36,215 nucleotides of DNA from Promethearchaeota archaeon (GTDB taxonomy: Archaea > Asgardarchaeota > Lokiarchaeia > Sigyniarchaeales > SOKP01), in the NCBI GenBank assembly GCA_016839765.1, contig JAEOTP010000039.1, positions 1 through 36,215 of the forward strand, given 5' to 3'. Below, piece after piece: positions 1 through 9,268 of this stretch. Position numbers and translations under genes: made by a program. The notes under the pieces were generated by a model, which ran no database searches, was not told the DNA's origin, and saw only the letters and a program-made list of their open reading frames with translations. Position 1 is the stretch's first letter; each line of letters opens with the position of its first letter.

Positions 1-881
1 AGGGTGAGATTTTGTATCCTTCAATCGAGTTTCCGGCCTCTATTCATATATTTAAAAGATTAGGGTTTCCTAATAGAAAAATAAATGATCAGAATCATTG
101 TTATGTCATTGAAGATTTTAAAAGTAGCCTTTCAGATAAAACTAAATATATAATACACAGTCATGTTCAATCACTTACTGGTTTTAGACAAAATCTTGAA
201 AAATTGGGAGAATTCTGTAAAAAATATGAACTTCTCAATATAAATAACGCTACACAATCCTTTTGCTCATTTGAAATCGATGTAAAAAAACAGAATATAG
301 ATATGCTTGTTAGTAATGCTTTAAAATGGGGCGCATGTGGTTATGGAGCTGGATTTTTATACATAGATAGTAAATTACTTAGTGACAAAGAAATTCCTTT
401 TTCAAGTTGGCTGAGTGTTGAAAATCCCTTTTCTCTTAATAATGAGAATATAGAAGTTATAAATAAAACAAAATATATGGATACTTTTGGAGGGTGTCCA
501 AATTTTGCAGCTCTTTTATCTTTAAAAGGTAGTTTGGATTTAATTAAAACTCAGATTGGAAAGGGTAACATAAAAACTGGGATTAAAAGAATTCAAGAAC
601 GAATCATTCATTTGACAAATATCTTTGTAGAAGAAATAAAAGAATTTAACTTAAAAATTATTACACCTTTAGATCCTGAATTTAGATCAGGTATAATTAC
701 TATCCAACATGATAGAGCGGAGGAAATATACAGCTCTTTTATTAAAAACAATATTTATGTCACTTTAAAGAGATATCCTAATTCAGAAAAAGACACTCTT
801 CTTAGGTTCGCATTTAATTACTATAATAATGAAGATGATATTAAAAAAGTAATAAAAACACTCAAATTATTAAAAATATGA
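1..881 (+). CDS. Class V aminotransferase-like PLP enzyme, 5' truncated by window edge
   Basis: The reading frame is already open at base 3 and reads GEILYPSIEFPAS before the first possible TTG at 12, so the gene begins outside the window and only the C-terminal ~290 residues are seen. The fold is recognised from the cysteine-desulfurase/class V pattern: an EFP segment, then a stretch ending in ATQS, then a Lys followed by GxxGYGxGFLYID, then the C-terminal small domain. The PLP lysine would be the K in NALKWG. Two usual features differ: the Asp of the D-x-x-Q motif is Asn (NATQ), and the His before the PLP lysine is Leu. This makes a standard cysteine desulfurase doubtful. It may be a divergent aminotransferase or lyase. 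Substrate unknown; fold assignment fairly sure. Confidence 0.75.
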   Translation, partial: GEILYPSIEFPASIHIFKRLGFPNRKINDQNHCYVIEDFKSSLSDKTKYIIHSHVQSLTGFRQNLEKLGEFCKKYELLNINNATQSFCSFEIDVKKQNIDMLVSNALKWGACGYGAGFLYIDSKLLSDKEIPFSSWLSVENPFSLNNENIEVINKTKYMDTFGGCPNFAALLSLKGSLDLIKTQIGKGNIKTGIKRIQERIIHLTNIFVEEIKEFNLKIITPLDPEFRSGIITIQHDRAEEIYSSFIKNNIYVTLKRYPNSEKDTLLRFAFNYYNNEDDIKKVIKTLKLLKI

Positions 882-985
882 AGATTTAAAACTGGAATAT
901 ACGGAATTCATTTTTTATTTAAACTTTACTTGAAGTTCATTATTATAATCTATAATTTGAATAATAATATTTTAATTGTAATATT

Positions 986-1016
986 AAATATCCAATAAGG
1001 ATATTTTTTATAAAAA
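986..1016 (+). promoter_or_regulatory. Inverted repeat plus TATA box upstream of the AOR gene
   Basis: A perfect 8-bp inverted repeat, AAATATCC / GGATATTT with the 5-nt spacer AATAA, lies at 986-1006. It runs straight into a TATA-like TTTTTATAAAAAC at 1004-1016. The TATA centre is about 22 nt from the ATG at 1033, so the transcript may be leaderless or have a very short leader. The repeat is where a regulator could block TBP/TFB binding. Seen directly; function inferred. Confidence 0.45.
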
Positions 1017-1032
1017 CACATGTGGTAATAAT

Positions 1033-2889
1033 ATGGAATTAGGGTATAGAGGAAATATCTTAAGAGTTAATCTTTCAAGTGATAAAATCTCAATTGAACG
1101 GCCAGATGAAATTTTTTATAGGAAGTATATAGGAGGGGAGGGATTTATTGCATATTATCTCCTTAAAGAAGTGCCTAAGGGTGTAAATCCCCTTAATTAC
1201 AAAAACAATTTAATTTTCGCTAATGGTCCTTTAACTGGAACTAGTATTCCTTGTACTGGAAGAAATAGTATAGGCGCAAAATCTCCATTGACTGGGGGGT
1301 TTGGAGAATCTGAAGTAGGTGGATATTGGGGAGCTGAGTTGAAGCATGCTGGATTTGATGCGGTGATAGTTGAAGGAAAAGCTAATAAACCAGTATATCT
1401 CTCCATCCAAGATGAAGAAATTGAGATTAGAGATGCCAGCCACTTATGGGGAAAATCTACTGGAGAGACACAAAAAGATATCATTCGAGAACTTGATGAT
1501 AAATATATCCGTGTAGCTTGCATTGGTGTTGCTGCTGAAAATTTAGTAAAATATGCTTGTATCATAAATGATTATAGAAATGCAGCAGGACGAACAGGAA
1601 TGGGAGCTGTTATGGGTTCAAAAAATTTAAAGGCGATAGCTGTTAGAGGACATAATAAACCAAAAGTAAATAATAAAGAAAAGTTACGGGCAATTTTAAA
1701 AGAGAGTTATGAAACATTTAAAGAATATAGCCAATTTTTTACTTTTGGAACTGGAGGAAATCGAATGGAAGAATTTGCATTATCAGGTAATCTTCCTACG
1801 AGAAATTTTAGGGATGGAGAATTTAAATACGCAAAAGAAATAGATCCTGCTATTATTAGTGAAAAAATTAATTTAGGAAGAGATACTTGTTATGCTTGCC
1901 CCATTCGATGCAAAAAAGTTGTAAACATTTCTAATCCAATTAATATTGATCCTTTATATGGGGGGCCAGAATATGAAACTATCGCTGCATTTGGTTCTAA
2001 TTGTGGTACAAATGATATAGTAGCAATATCCAAAGCAAATGAAATCTGTAATAAAACTTCATTAGATACAATTTCAGCAGGAGTAGCTATTAGTTTTGCA
2101 ATGGAATGTTATGAAAATAAAATATTAACTGACGAAGATACTAATGGATTAAAACTAAATTTTGGTAACAGTCAAGCTATGTTATCTTTATTGGAAAAGA
2201 TTGTAAATCGTGAAGGACTAGGTGATATTCTTGCTGAAGGTGTTAAAAAAGCTGCTGAAAAAATTGGAAAAAACTCCCAAAAGTTTGCAATTCATGTAAA
2301 AGGTCAAGAAGTTCCCATGCATGAACCACGTCTAAAGCAAGGAATGGGTATTGGTTATGCTCTATCACCAACTGGTGCTGAACATATGGCTAATCTACAT
2401 GATACAGCAATAGCTAACAAGGAGCGAATAAAAAACTTCGCTTCTTTTAATATATTCGACGCACTTACTTTAGATGACTTAAGTGCTAAAAAAGTCAAAT
2501 CAGTAATATCCTTTACTAATTGGCGTGTTGTTGAAAATTCACTCCTTTTCTGCTTCTTTAGTCCATATACAATGAACCAAGAAAATAATTTATTAAAAAC
2601 TGTTACGGGTTGGGATACATCTACTTGGGAATTAATGAAATATGGAGAGAGAATAACAACTATGGCTAGAGCTTTTAATATACGAGAAGGATTTAATAAA
2701 AATGATGATTGGTTACCAGAGAGGTTTTTTGAGCCGCATACAACAGGTGCATTAGCAGAAAAGCCAATAAATTCAGACAAATTTAAGAATGCAAGAGACA
2801 TTTATTACAAAATGATGGGATGGACAGAAGATGGTATACCAACTAAAATGAAGCTTGAAGAACTAGACATCGAATGGGTAAAAACCTAA
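1033..2889 (+). CDS. aor: Tungsten-dependent aldehyde:ferredoxin oxidoreductase family protein
   Basis: At 618 residues this is full length for the family. Such enzymes oxidise aldehydes to carboxylic acids, or run in reverse, with ferredoxin as electron partner and a tungsto-bispterin cofactor plus one [4Fe-4S] cluster. The N-terminal domain is classic: GYRGNILRVNL, then YIGGEGF, then NGPLTGT and a GAKSPLTGG stretch. Cluster ligands are C286, C289, C293 (CYACPIRC) and a late Cys at about 507 (LLFCFF). GPEYET at 311-316 is the usual motif after the cluster. The enzyme is cytosolic. The exact substrate cannot be told, and other AOR-family subtypes are possible. It stands alone and is convergent with the PEBP gene, 12 nt away. 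The start is ATG, close to a TATA box. Confidence 0.93.
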   Translation: MELGYRGNILRVNLSSDKISIERPDEIFYRKYIGGEGFIAYYLLKEVPKGVNPLNYKNNLIFANGPLTGTSIPCTGRNSIGAKSPLTGGFGESEVGGYWGAELKHAGFDAVIVEGKANKPVYLSIQDEEIEIRDASHLWGKSTGETQKDIIRELDDKYIRVACIGVAAENLVKYACIINDYRNAAGRTGMGAVMGSKNLKAIAVRGHNKPKVNNKEKLRAILKESYETFKEYSQFFTFGTGGNRMEEFALSGNLPTRNFRDGEFKYAKEIDPAIISEKINLGRDTCYACPIRCKKVVNISNPINIDPLYGGPEYETIAAFGSNCGTNDIVAISKANEICNKTSLDTISAGVAISFAMECYENKILTDEDTNGLKLNFGNSQAMLSLLEKIVNREGLGDILAEGVKKAAEKIGKNSQKFAIHVKGQEVPMHEPRLKQGMGIGYALSPTGAEHMANLHDTAIANKERIKNFASFNIFDALTLDDLSAKKVKSVISFTNWRVVENSLLFCFFSPYTMNQENNLLKTVTGWDTSTWELMKYGERITTMARAFNIREGFNKNDDWLPERFFEPHTTGALAEKPINSDKFKNARDIYYKMMGWTEDGIPTKMKLEELDIEWVKT

Positions 2890-2901
2890 TATATTTATCT
2901 C

Positions 2902-3330
2902 TTAAGCTTTATATAAGCCAATAATTTCAGCTGATTCTAATGTATGTTCTTTAACTTTACTTATAAAATTATTTTTGGTTATACCTTCTAGATTTTCAAT
3001 ATCCAGAGCATAAATTCTAAAGAAATATCTGTGGGTACCACTAGGGGGCGCTGGCCCACCATAACCAACTTTTCCATAGTCATTTTTAACTTCAATTCCA
3101 GGAACGGGGCCTCCTTGAGGAATCTCAGTTGTATTGGCAGATATATTATGCACTAACCAATGTATCCAATCCCCTACAGGTGCATCGGGGTCATTACATG
3201 AAATTGCAAAACTTTTTGTTCCACTTGGAATATTTTCCCATTTTAAATGAGGAGAAATATTCCCTCCACGATAAGAAAATTTTTTATCCATTAACTCATT
3301 GTGTTGAAAATCATCACTTAATAGTTTCAC
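2902..3330 (-). CDS. YbhB/YbcL-type phosphatidylethanolamine-binding (PEBP) family protein
   Basis: This 142-residue protein has the standard length and both signature blocks of the PEBP/Raf-kinase-inhibitor-like family: DPDAPVGDWIHWLVHNI (near 47-63), and GTHRYFFRIYAL near 103-114. Family members have an anion-binding pocket that binds phospholipid head groups or nucleotides. In archaea and bacteria the physiological role is mostly unknown. There is no signal peptide, so it should be cytosolic. The start is GTG at 3330, and a strong TATA-like box about 25 nt upstream suggests a leaderless transcript. It is transcribed divergently from the histidine kinase gene. No oddities in the domain. Confidence 0.9.
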   Translation of the reverse strand: MKLLSDDFQHNELMDKKFSYRGGNISPHLKWENIPSGTKSFAISCNDPDAPVGDWIHWLVHNISANTTEIPQGGPVPGIEVKNDYGKVGYGGPAPPSGTHRYFFRIYALDIENLEGITKNNFISKVKEHTLESAEIIGLYKA

Positions 3331-3348
3331 AAGACTAAATTATAACAA

Positions 3349-3361
3349 TTTTATATATAAC
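3349..3361 (-). promoter_or_regulatory. TATA box for the PEBP gene
   Basis: On the minus strand this reads GTTATATATAAAA. Its centre is about 25 nt upstream of the GTG start at 3330, so transcription would begin at or next to the start codon (leaderless mRNA). No Shine-Dalgarno sequence is needed or seen. Confidence 0.5.
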
Positions 3362-3425
3362 TATTACGATAAATCCAAAGATTATACTAATATATAAATA
3401 GACGTGCCTTTACTTCACTTATAGA

Positions 3426-3436
3426 GGTATATAAAA
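3426..3436 (+). promoter_or_regulatory. TATA box for the PAS histidine kinase
   Basis: GGTATATAAAA lies about 60 nt upstream of the ATG at 3491. A second TATA-like stretch, AATATATAAATAG, lies near 3388-3400. A Shine-Dalgarno-like AAAGGTTAG precedes the ATG by about 5 nt. Confidence 0.45.
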
Positions 3437-3490
3437 TCATATTTACAGAAGAGTAGTATAGCAAAACTTACGTTATCAAAGGTTAGCTTT

Positions 3491-6334
3491 ATGATCACTG
3501 ATGAGAAAGACATTGAAAATCTTGAAACGCAACTTCAGCTTTTTATGGATACAGTAGATGATTTAATATTCATTGTAGATACATCAGATGTACTTAGATT
3601 AGAGTATGTTAATAACTGCACTTTTTTATATAAATTAGGATATTCTTCTGTTGATTTAATAGGAGAACCATTTCTTAGTATTATACCTCCAGAGGATATT
3701 AAAAAGGCTATAAGAGTCCTAAAGAAAGGATCTGAATTCCCTGATCGTGTTCAAGAGATTAAGGTCAAAAATTCCAAAGGAGTGTTAGTATGGGTCGAAA
3801 TAAAGTCAAAAAAGTTTAAACTAGAAGACAATTCTAAGAAATATTTTGTAATTTTGAAGGATATTTCAAGAAGAAAAACTTTAGAAGATAAACTAAGAAT
3901 TAATGAAGAACGATTTAAAAAGATCACAGAAACGATTCCAGAGATAAGATTTTGGAAGCTCTTTAATCCAAAAAAGTATGAAGAAGCCCTCCAAAGCTCC
4001 TATGAAATGCTGGAAATGGTAATGGAAAACATCCCGCAATATATTTTTTGGAAAGACACAGATTTGAATTATCAAGGGTGTAACGAAAATTATGCTAAGC
4101 TAGTAGGAATTGATGATCCTGAGAATATAATTAATAAAAAAGATAAGGATCTTCCTTGGACTCCGAAAGAAATAATAGAAATTCAATTGCAAGAAAAAGA
4201 GATCATAAAATCTGAAAAACCTGAATTTCATATTATTAATTCTTGGATTTTAAAGGATGGAAAAGAAATTTGGTTAGATATAAATAGAATACCTTTATAT
4301 GATTCAGAAGGAAAGGTTGTTGGAATATTAGTTACATCTGAGGATGTTACTGAAAGAATTTTAGCAGAAAAATTAAAAGATTTAGCAGCAAAAAAATTAA
4401 AAGAATCGGAAGAAAAATATCGTTATCTAATTGAAAGTTCACCCTATTCAATTTTAGTTTTTAATATGAAAGGAAAGATAATCGATATTAATTCTACTAC
4501 TGAAAAACTATTTGGATATAAAAAGGAGGAGATAAAAGGAAGATCCTATGAAGAACTTCCACTATATCCTCCTGAAATTTTTTCTATTATGAATAAAAAA
4601 TTTCTAAAATTATACAAAGGAGAGGAAATTGAACCAACTGATCTTCAAGTCTATAGGAAAGATGGAAAGATGTCGTGGGTAAAGGCAGAATTTACATTGA
4701 TTAAATTACGAGGAGAAACTTGTTTCCAAGCAATCGCTCAAGATATAACAGATAAGAAAGAAACAGAAGCAAAATACCGTGATCTATTAGAAACATCTAC
4801 AGTAGGGATTTTAGAAATTGATTTGATAAATCGAAATATTTCATATATTAATCCAAAATTATTAGAAATCATAGAATATGAGACAATTGAAGCTGTAAAC
4901 CAAGATTTATTTGATAAAGTAATTCATCCTGATGATGTGAAAAAACTTTTTAGATCAACTGAGGATAGGGATTTAGAATTCAGAATTAAGACTAAAGATG
5001 ATAAAATAAAGTGGTTACAAGGAAAAAAAACCAACCAACATGATGAAAAAGGCAATTTAATAAGTTTCCGGCTATGGTTAGAGGATGTTTCAGAGAAAAA
5101 AATGTATGAAAAATTAATTTATGAATTAAATATAGACTTCCTTAGTTTTTCCACGGATATTCAACAAAATATAATCTCATTACTTAAAACATGTCATCAA
5201 TTAATCAATGGTAAATTGGCTATATACATTAACAAAAGCACTCATAAAAATGAAGAGCAGTACAGAGTCATTTCATCTTTAGGAGACATTTTTACATATA
5301 GTAAAAAAGAACTTGAAGAAAATCCTTTTATCCTTGAACTATTTAAAGAAGAACATGATTTTCCACAAACTTATTACAGTATAGATGAAGCTGATTATGT
5401 GAAAACAGATGAATTATTTAAAAAAAATAAAATTAAAGCATGTTATGGTAAATTAGTTAAATCTGGAGAAGCGTTTAGTGATGCTCTCTGTGTCTTATAT
5501 CAAAATAATCCAATACTTACTAATCAAGACAAATTAGTCTTGTTTTTAATTGGTGATGCCATTGAAATTGAAAAAAGAAGATGGGAGGTACAACAACACT
5601 TAGAAGAACAAATTAGGAAGCTAAGTGAAATAGATAAATTGAAAACGGATTTATTATCAAGAACATCGCATGAATTGAAAACCCCTTTAATTTCTATTAA
5701 GGGATTTACAGAACTTTTGTTAAACCTTCATAAAAGTAAACTAGATCCAGAAGTCCTTTCAATTCTAGAAGAAATTAAGGAAGGAAGTAAACGTCTTGAA
5801 AATTATGTTAACGCTATAGTAGAAAGCTCCCAATTAGATCAAGGATTATTAAAATTGAATCCTTCAAAAGAAGATTTATCAGCACTTATAAATTACTGTG
5901 TAGCTCAATTAAAAGGTACAGCAAAATTAAGAAAACAGAAAATTAATGTGAATATTGATGAAAATTTAGAAACAACTTTTGATAAGGAAAGAATTTATGA
6001 AGTAATTTCTAATCTATTGATAAATGCTATAAAATATACTCCAATAGGAGGCGACATTGAGGTTCAATCTGATGAAAAAGATGGTTATTATATAATCTCT
6101 ATAAAAGATAATGGAATAGGTATAACAGAGCGCGAAAAGAAACAACTATTTACTAAATTTGGTAAAATTGAACGATATGGACAAGGATGGGACGTAGGTA
6201 TCGAAGGAACGGGTTTAGGTTTATACATTTCAAAAGAAATCGTAGAATTACACGGTGGTAAAATATGGGCGGAATCTGAAGGCAGAAATAAAGGAAGTAC
6301 TTTTCATTTTTCACTCCCAATATTTAAGATTTAA
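3491..6334 (+). CDS. Soluble multi-PAS sensor histidine kinase
   Basis: This 947-residue protein is a sensor kinase with no membrane segment. Reading along it: four PAS-type repeats at about 12-128, 168-293, 305-424 and 430-537, each ending in a PAC-like D(I/V)(S/T) motif. A GAF-like stretch follows at ~550-692. The kinase core comes next: H box SHELKTP with the phospho-acceptor His727, N box NLLINAIKY near 841, G1 DNGIGI near 873 and G2 GTGLGLYIS near 906. No receiver domain is attached and no response regulator lies nearby, so the output partner is elsewhere. Archaeal kinases with many PAS domains often sense redox state or small ligands. No heme-binding or flavin motif could be fixed by eye. 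The start is ATG after an AAAGG-type ribosome site. Confidence 0.92.
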   Translation: MITDEKDIENLETQLQLFMDTVDDLIFIVDTSDVLRLEYVNNCTFLYKLGYSSVDLIGEPFLSIIPPEDIKKAIRVLKKGSEFPDRVQEIKVKNSKGVLVWVEIKSKKFKLEDNSKKYFVILKDISRRKTLEDKLRINEERFKKITETIPEIRFWKLFNPKKYEEALQSSYEMLEMVMENIPQYIFWKDTDLNYQGCNENYAKLVGIDDPENIINKKDKDLPWTPKEIIEIQLQEKEIIKSEKPEFHIINSWILKDGKEIWLDINRIPLYDSEGKVVGILVTSEDVTERILAEKLKDLAAKKLKESEEKYRYLIESSPYSILVFNMKGKIIDINSTTEKLFGYKKEEIKGRSYEELPLYPPEIFSIMNKKFLKLYKGEEIEPTDLQVYRKDGKMSWVKAEFTLIKLRGETCFQAIAQDITDKKETEAKYRDLLETSTVGILEIDLINRNISYINPKLLEIIEYETIEAVNQDLFDKVIHPDDVKKLFRSTEDRDLEFRIKTKDDKIKWLQGKKTNQHDEKGNLISFRLWLEDVSEKKMYEKLIYELNIDFLSFSTDIQQNIISLLKTCHQLINGKLAIYINKSTHKNEEQYRVISSLGDIFTYSKKELEENPFILELFKEEHDFPQTYYSIDEADYVKTDELFKKNKIKACYGKLVKSGEAFSDALCVLYQNNPILTNQDKLVLFLIGDAIEIEKRRWEVQQHLEEQIRKLSEIDKLKTDLLSRTSHELKTPLISIKGFTELLLNLHKSKLDPEVLSILEEIKEGSKRLENYVNAIVESSQLDQGLLKLNPSKEDLSALINYCVAQLKGTAKLRKQKINVNIDENLETTFDKERIYEVISNLLINAIKYTPIGGDIEVQSDEKDGYYIISIKDNGIGITEREKKQLFTKFGKIERYGQGWDVGIEGTGLGLYISKEIVELHGGKIWAESEGRNKGSTFHFSLPIFKI

Positions 6335-6384
6335 GTTTTAATTTTAGAATATTGAAAATCAAACTTAAGAAAAGATTTAATCTA

Positions 6385-7062
6385 TTACAAATTTTGGCCT
6401 ATTCCATAATAGATCATAAAACCAAAAAGAATAACGATTAATGAGATAACATCCCAGAGCAACTTAAACAGAGAATTTTGCCAAGTGTTTCGTAAAATTA
6501 AACCATAGAATATAAATACCATTCCTATACATCCAGATATAAAAAGCCTTAATTTTTTTTTAAGTATTTTATCTTTAAATACCTTCAATAATTTTAAGGA
6601 AAGAAAAATATTTGGGAATAAGATAAAAAATGTAAAAAATAAATAGACTATTATAAGAAAATTCCAACTATATAAAGGTATTCCATCAATAATTTTGATT
6701 CCCTCAGGAAAAATCAGTAATAAAAAAAGGATAACGGCATAAGAAATAATAATTAGAATCTGTAATTTAATTGTAAAATTTACATAAAGTAGGTTAATCA
6801 TAAATGTCACAAGAAAAACCATTCCAAATATCAATAAATAAGCAGCAATAAAATAAATAAAAAATCCAACATTTGATGTGCTAAGAGGTACAAATATTAT
6901 ATTAAACAAAAGACCAGTTGCTGGAATGATATAGAATAGGCTTAATGTGAAAGTGGATTTATTGAAGTTTCTTTTCAATAGTTTGAATGCTAAATAATAA
7001 AATAAGATTATAATAAACGAATTGGGAATTAAAACAAAAGAAAATCTCATCCAATCGATCAT
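6385..7062 (-). CDS. Seven-helix integral membrane protein, function unknown
   Basis: This 225-residue protein is almost entirely hydrophobic. Seven membrane segments are visible, at about 10-30, 36-60, 65-92, 98-118, 128-155, 170-190 and 198-222, with short Lys/Arg-rich loops such as FKDKILKKKLR between helices 5 and 6. The pattern resembles stand-alone 7TM sensor domains (HisKA_7TM type) more than a transporter, but no signature motif was recognised. It ends 50 nt from the 3' end of the soluble PAS kinase on the other strand, which is suggestive but not evidence of a link. Its own TATA box lies about 75 nt upstream. Confidence 0.7.
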   Translation of the reverse strand: MIDWMRFSFVLIPNSFIIILFYYLAFKLLKRNFNKSTFTLSLFYIIPATGLLFNIIFVPLSTSNVGFFIYFIAAYLLIFGMVFLVTFMINLLYVNFTIKLQILIIISYAVILFLLLIFPEGIKIIDGIPLYSWNFLIIVYLFFTFFILFPNIFLSLKLLKVFKDKILKKKLRLFISGCIGMVFIFYGLILRNTWQNSLFKLLWDVISLIVILFGFMIYYGIGQNL

Positions 7063-7131
7063 TGATTTAACATAAACTTCCCTAAATTTAACTTTTTTTA
7101 TTAATAATTAAACTAAATTATTTCTAAACAT

Positions 7132-7147
7132 CACTTTATATATAAAC
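7132..7147 (-). promoter_or_regulatory. TATA box for the 7TM protein gene
   Basis: On the minus strand this reads GTTTATATATAAAGTG. It predicts a transcript start near 7112 and a leader of about 50 nt before the ATG at 7062. Confidence 0.45.
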
Positions 7148-7235
7148 ACAATATCGAATTTGTAAATATAAATTATTAAGATATCTTAGCATATTCTCTT
7201 TGAGGAAATTTAAGTATTTAATAAAGAAATTTTTG

Positions 7236-8087
7236 TTATAAGCTAAAATCGAATAATTTCATATCAAAATAGTCATATGCAATCACGTTTGGTGCTAAAA
7301 TCATTTTTTTAATCTTTAAAATTCCTGAGAAAATAACTTCAATAGCAATATACGAGGCTGTAATCCGAACTATTGGCGCAAAAGACCTTAAAGTCAACTT
7401 TCCCGTAAGCATTCCTTCTACAGTATGTTTTTCTCTATCGAATCGATTCCTGATATTTGGAAAATTTAATAATGTTTTAAAAAATTGATTTTTTAGATTT
7501 TGTTCATTCTTATCTAATTTTTTCATTTCATTAATACTTAAATTATGAGTATCAAATCCGTAACATGTTTCATAATCAATATTATCAGGAGTAAACCACC
7601 AAGCCCAAAGATAAGGAATGCACCATGATTCTAACATTGGAATTCCTCTTTCAAGACAAGCTCTTGAGATAAGAATAGAGGCTAATGGATCATCTAAAAG
7701 CAGTGTTACAATTTCAACATCTTCAAGAATTTGGGAAATATTACTTGCATTCACTTCATAAAACTTTTTAATTTGTACATTTGGATTAATTTTTTTTATT
7801 AAATCTTCAATAACATCAACTTTATACTTTCCAAGATCATCTCGCGTGCAAGATTGTCTATTCAAATTAGATTCTTCAAATTTATCATTATCACATATTA
7901 CAATGTGTTCAAAACCAGATCTAACTAATTGTTCTGCTAATGGACCTCCCATCCCTCCAGTTCCAAAAATAGTAATAGATGTTTTTCTCAATTTTTCTTG
8001 CTCATCGATGGTTATTATTCCAATATTTCGATTTATATGATTCCAATAAGAATTTGACCAATATTTTAGTTTTTTATTATTAAACAA
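7236..8087 (-). CDS. E1-like/ThiF-family adenylyltransferase-type protein
   Basis: This 283-residue protein has a Rossmann fold of the ThiF/MoeB/E1 superfamily. The nucleotide loop GTGGMGG is at 42-48, the acidic DND at 66-68, NLNRQ at 74-78 and GKYKVDV at 86-92. These are the ATP-binding and adenylation residues that activate the C-terminus of a ubiquitin-like protein or peptide. The paired CxxC zinc motifs of MoeB/ThiF are missing. A Trp-rich stretch (SWCIPYLWAWWF, 154-165) sits where the crossover region would be. No ubiquitin-like or MoaD/ThiS partner is next to it. Instead two GNAT-type genes lie upstream on the same strand, 80 nt away. The start is TTG at 8087, preceded by AGGTTAA. Activation chemistry is likely; the substrate is unknown. 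Confidence 0.85.
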   Translation of the reverse strand: MFNNKKLKYWSNSYWNHINRNIGIITIDEQEKLRKTSITIFGTGGMGGPLAEQLVRSGFEHIVICDNDKFEESNLNRQSCTRDDLGKYKVDVIEDLIKKINPNVQIKKFYEVNASNISQILEDVEIVTLLLDDPLASILISRACLERGIPMLESWCIPYLWAWWFTPDNIDYETCYGFDTHNLSINEMKKLDKNEQNLKNQFFKTLLNFPNIRNRFDREKHTVEGMLTGKLTLRSFAPIVRITASYIAIEVIFSGILKIKKMILAPNVIAYDYFDMKLFDFSL

Positions 8088-8167
8088 ATTTATTAACCTA
8101 ATATGATAATTTATTTTATATTTATTGATAACTGTTTATTTTATTATAAGAAAATTTTGATTTATAG

Positions 8168-9199
8168 TCATTCTTCATTTAGAATATAATTTAAAATAAC
8201 ATGTGTCCTACAAACTTTACCACCAACATTTTTAGCGAATTTTTCACTTACTTTAAGATCTCCAGCTATAGGACCACCAGCATATCTTATCTTTTTCTCC
8301 CAAGCTTGAAGAGATGTTGCTCCATACATTAATAAACCTAATCTTTTTCCTCTATGTTCTGGTTTTACTGCTAGTGTAAGAGGTATGCATGAATCATAAT
8401 TCCCTTTTTCATCTTTTCTAAAAGGATTTGGTATGAAACATCCACAAGCCACAATTTCATTTGTTGGTTTATATCTAACAAAATAAATCATGAAATTATA
8501 GCCATAATCAAAAACATATTCAGCATAATTATCAAATAAATTAGGATCTCTAGGGGCAACTTGAGCAGATTCAGGTAAATTTTCAAATTGTATCTTTAAA
8601 AAGATTGGTTTTAATCTCATTAATTCATCAAAATCTTCAGGATTAAAATATTCATAATCACTGAAATCTAAATTTTTTATTTCCCATGGATTTATTTTTA
8701 AAAAGTGGCCTTCCCATGTATTTTGTATGTTATATATAGAAAACCCTTTTCTTATAAATATTCTCTGGTATATTGGAGGGTTTACTGGAGCTATTGGGAA
8801 TAAATTAGAAATGCTTTTTTTTTGCATAAATCCCCAACCAAAGATAATACCTGGGATATTAATTGGGCCCTTGATTATTTTAAAATGATTTATTTTTCCA
8901 AAAAGTATCAATTTATCAATAAGATAATTAATCTTTACTGGATTATGATTAATTACTCCGAAATATCCAAAGTATAAAATATCAGGAGTTTTATGGTAAA
9001 CCAATACGATTCCAGTAGGATTTCCGGCTTCTAAAAGTAGAATCGCTTTTGCGTGAAAAGTTTTAAAATCTCTTATCATATATTTATGAAATTCTGGCCA
9101 AATTGGTATATTTGTGCCAATATATAAATTTTTTAAAATATCATTTAAATCATCTAATATTCTTATAGTCAATTCATTTCTCAAGTGTATAAGAGACAT
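8168..9199 (-). CDS. GNAT-fold acyltransferase-like protein, probable tandem domain
   Basis: This 343-residue protein has a C-terminal GNAT domain with an acyl-CoA pyrophosphate loop (motif A) at 277-292: AVKPEHRGKRLGLLMY, with R283-G284-K285-R286-L287-G288. The N-terminal half (about 10-165) looks like a second, degenerate GNAT unit. It holds KGPINIPGIIFGWGF and NPPIYQR...GF, similar in style to the YghO-like group. The protein would transfer an acyl group from acyl-CoA (or another activated donor) to an amine, in the cytosol. It lies between the second GNAT gene (69 nt upstream) and the ThiF-like gene (80 nt downstream), which suggests one transcription unit acting on a common substrate. 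Substrate unknown. Confidence 0.8.
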   Translation of the reverse strand: MSLIHLRNELTIRILDDLNDILKNLYIGTNIPIWPEFHKYMIRDFKTFHAKAILLLEAGNPTGIVLVYHKTPDILYFGYFGVINHNPVKINYLIDKLILFGKINHFKIIKGPINIPGIIFGWGFMQKKSISNLFPIAPVNPPIYQRIFIRKGFSIYNIQNTWEGHFLKINPWEIKNLDFSDYEYFNPEDFDELMRLKPIFLKIQFENLPESAQVAPRDPNLFDNYAEYVFDYGYNFMIYFVRYKPTNEIVACGCFIPNPFRKDEKGNYDSCIPLTLAVKPEHRGKRLGLLMYGATSLQAWEKKIRYAGGPIAGDLKVSEKFAKNVGGKVCRTHVILNYILNEE

Positions 9200-9268
9200 T
9201 AATTATCTTCTTTTACATTATTTTTAAAAAAATACACTGCATTACTCTTCAGGAATAAAATTTTGTTA

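Noticed and set aside
12-14. TTG as the true start of the aminotransferase gene
   Set aside because: The frame continues upstream to the window edge with family-like residues (GEILYP), so the gene is simply cut by the window.
1197-1565. Minus-strand open frame inside the AOR gene
   Set aside because: It is the antisense shadow of a well-conserved enzyme, with no ribosome site or recognisable domain. The same holds for similar frames inside the giant HdrA, YyaL and DapA-Fae genes.
3491-7062. The 7TM protein and PAS kinase as two parts of one split membrane sensor
   Set aside because: They are convergent on opposite strands with no shared promoter. The kinase already has its own sensor domains, so a link is only speculation.
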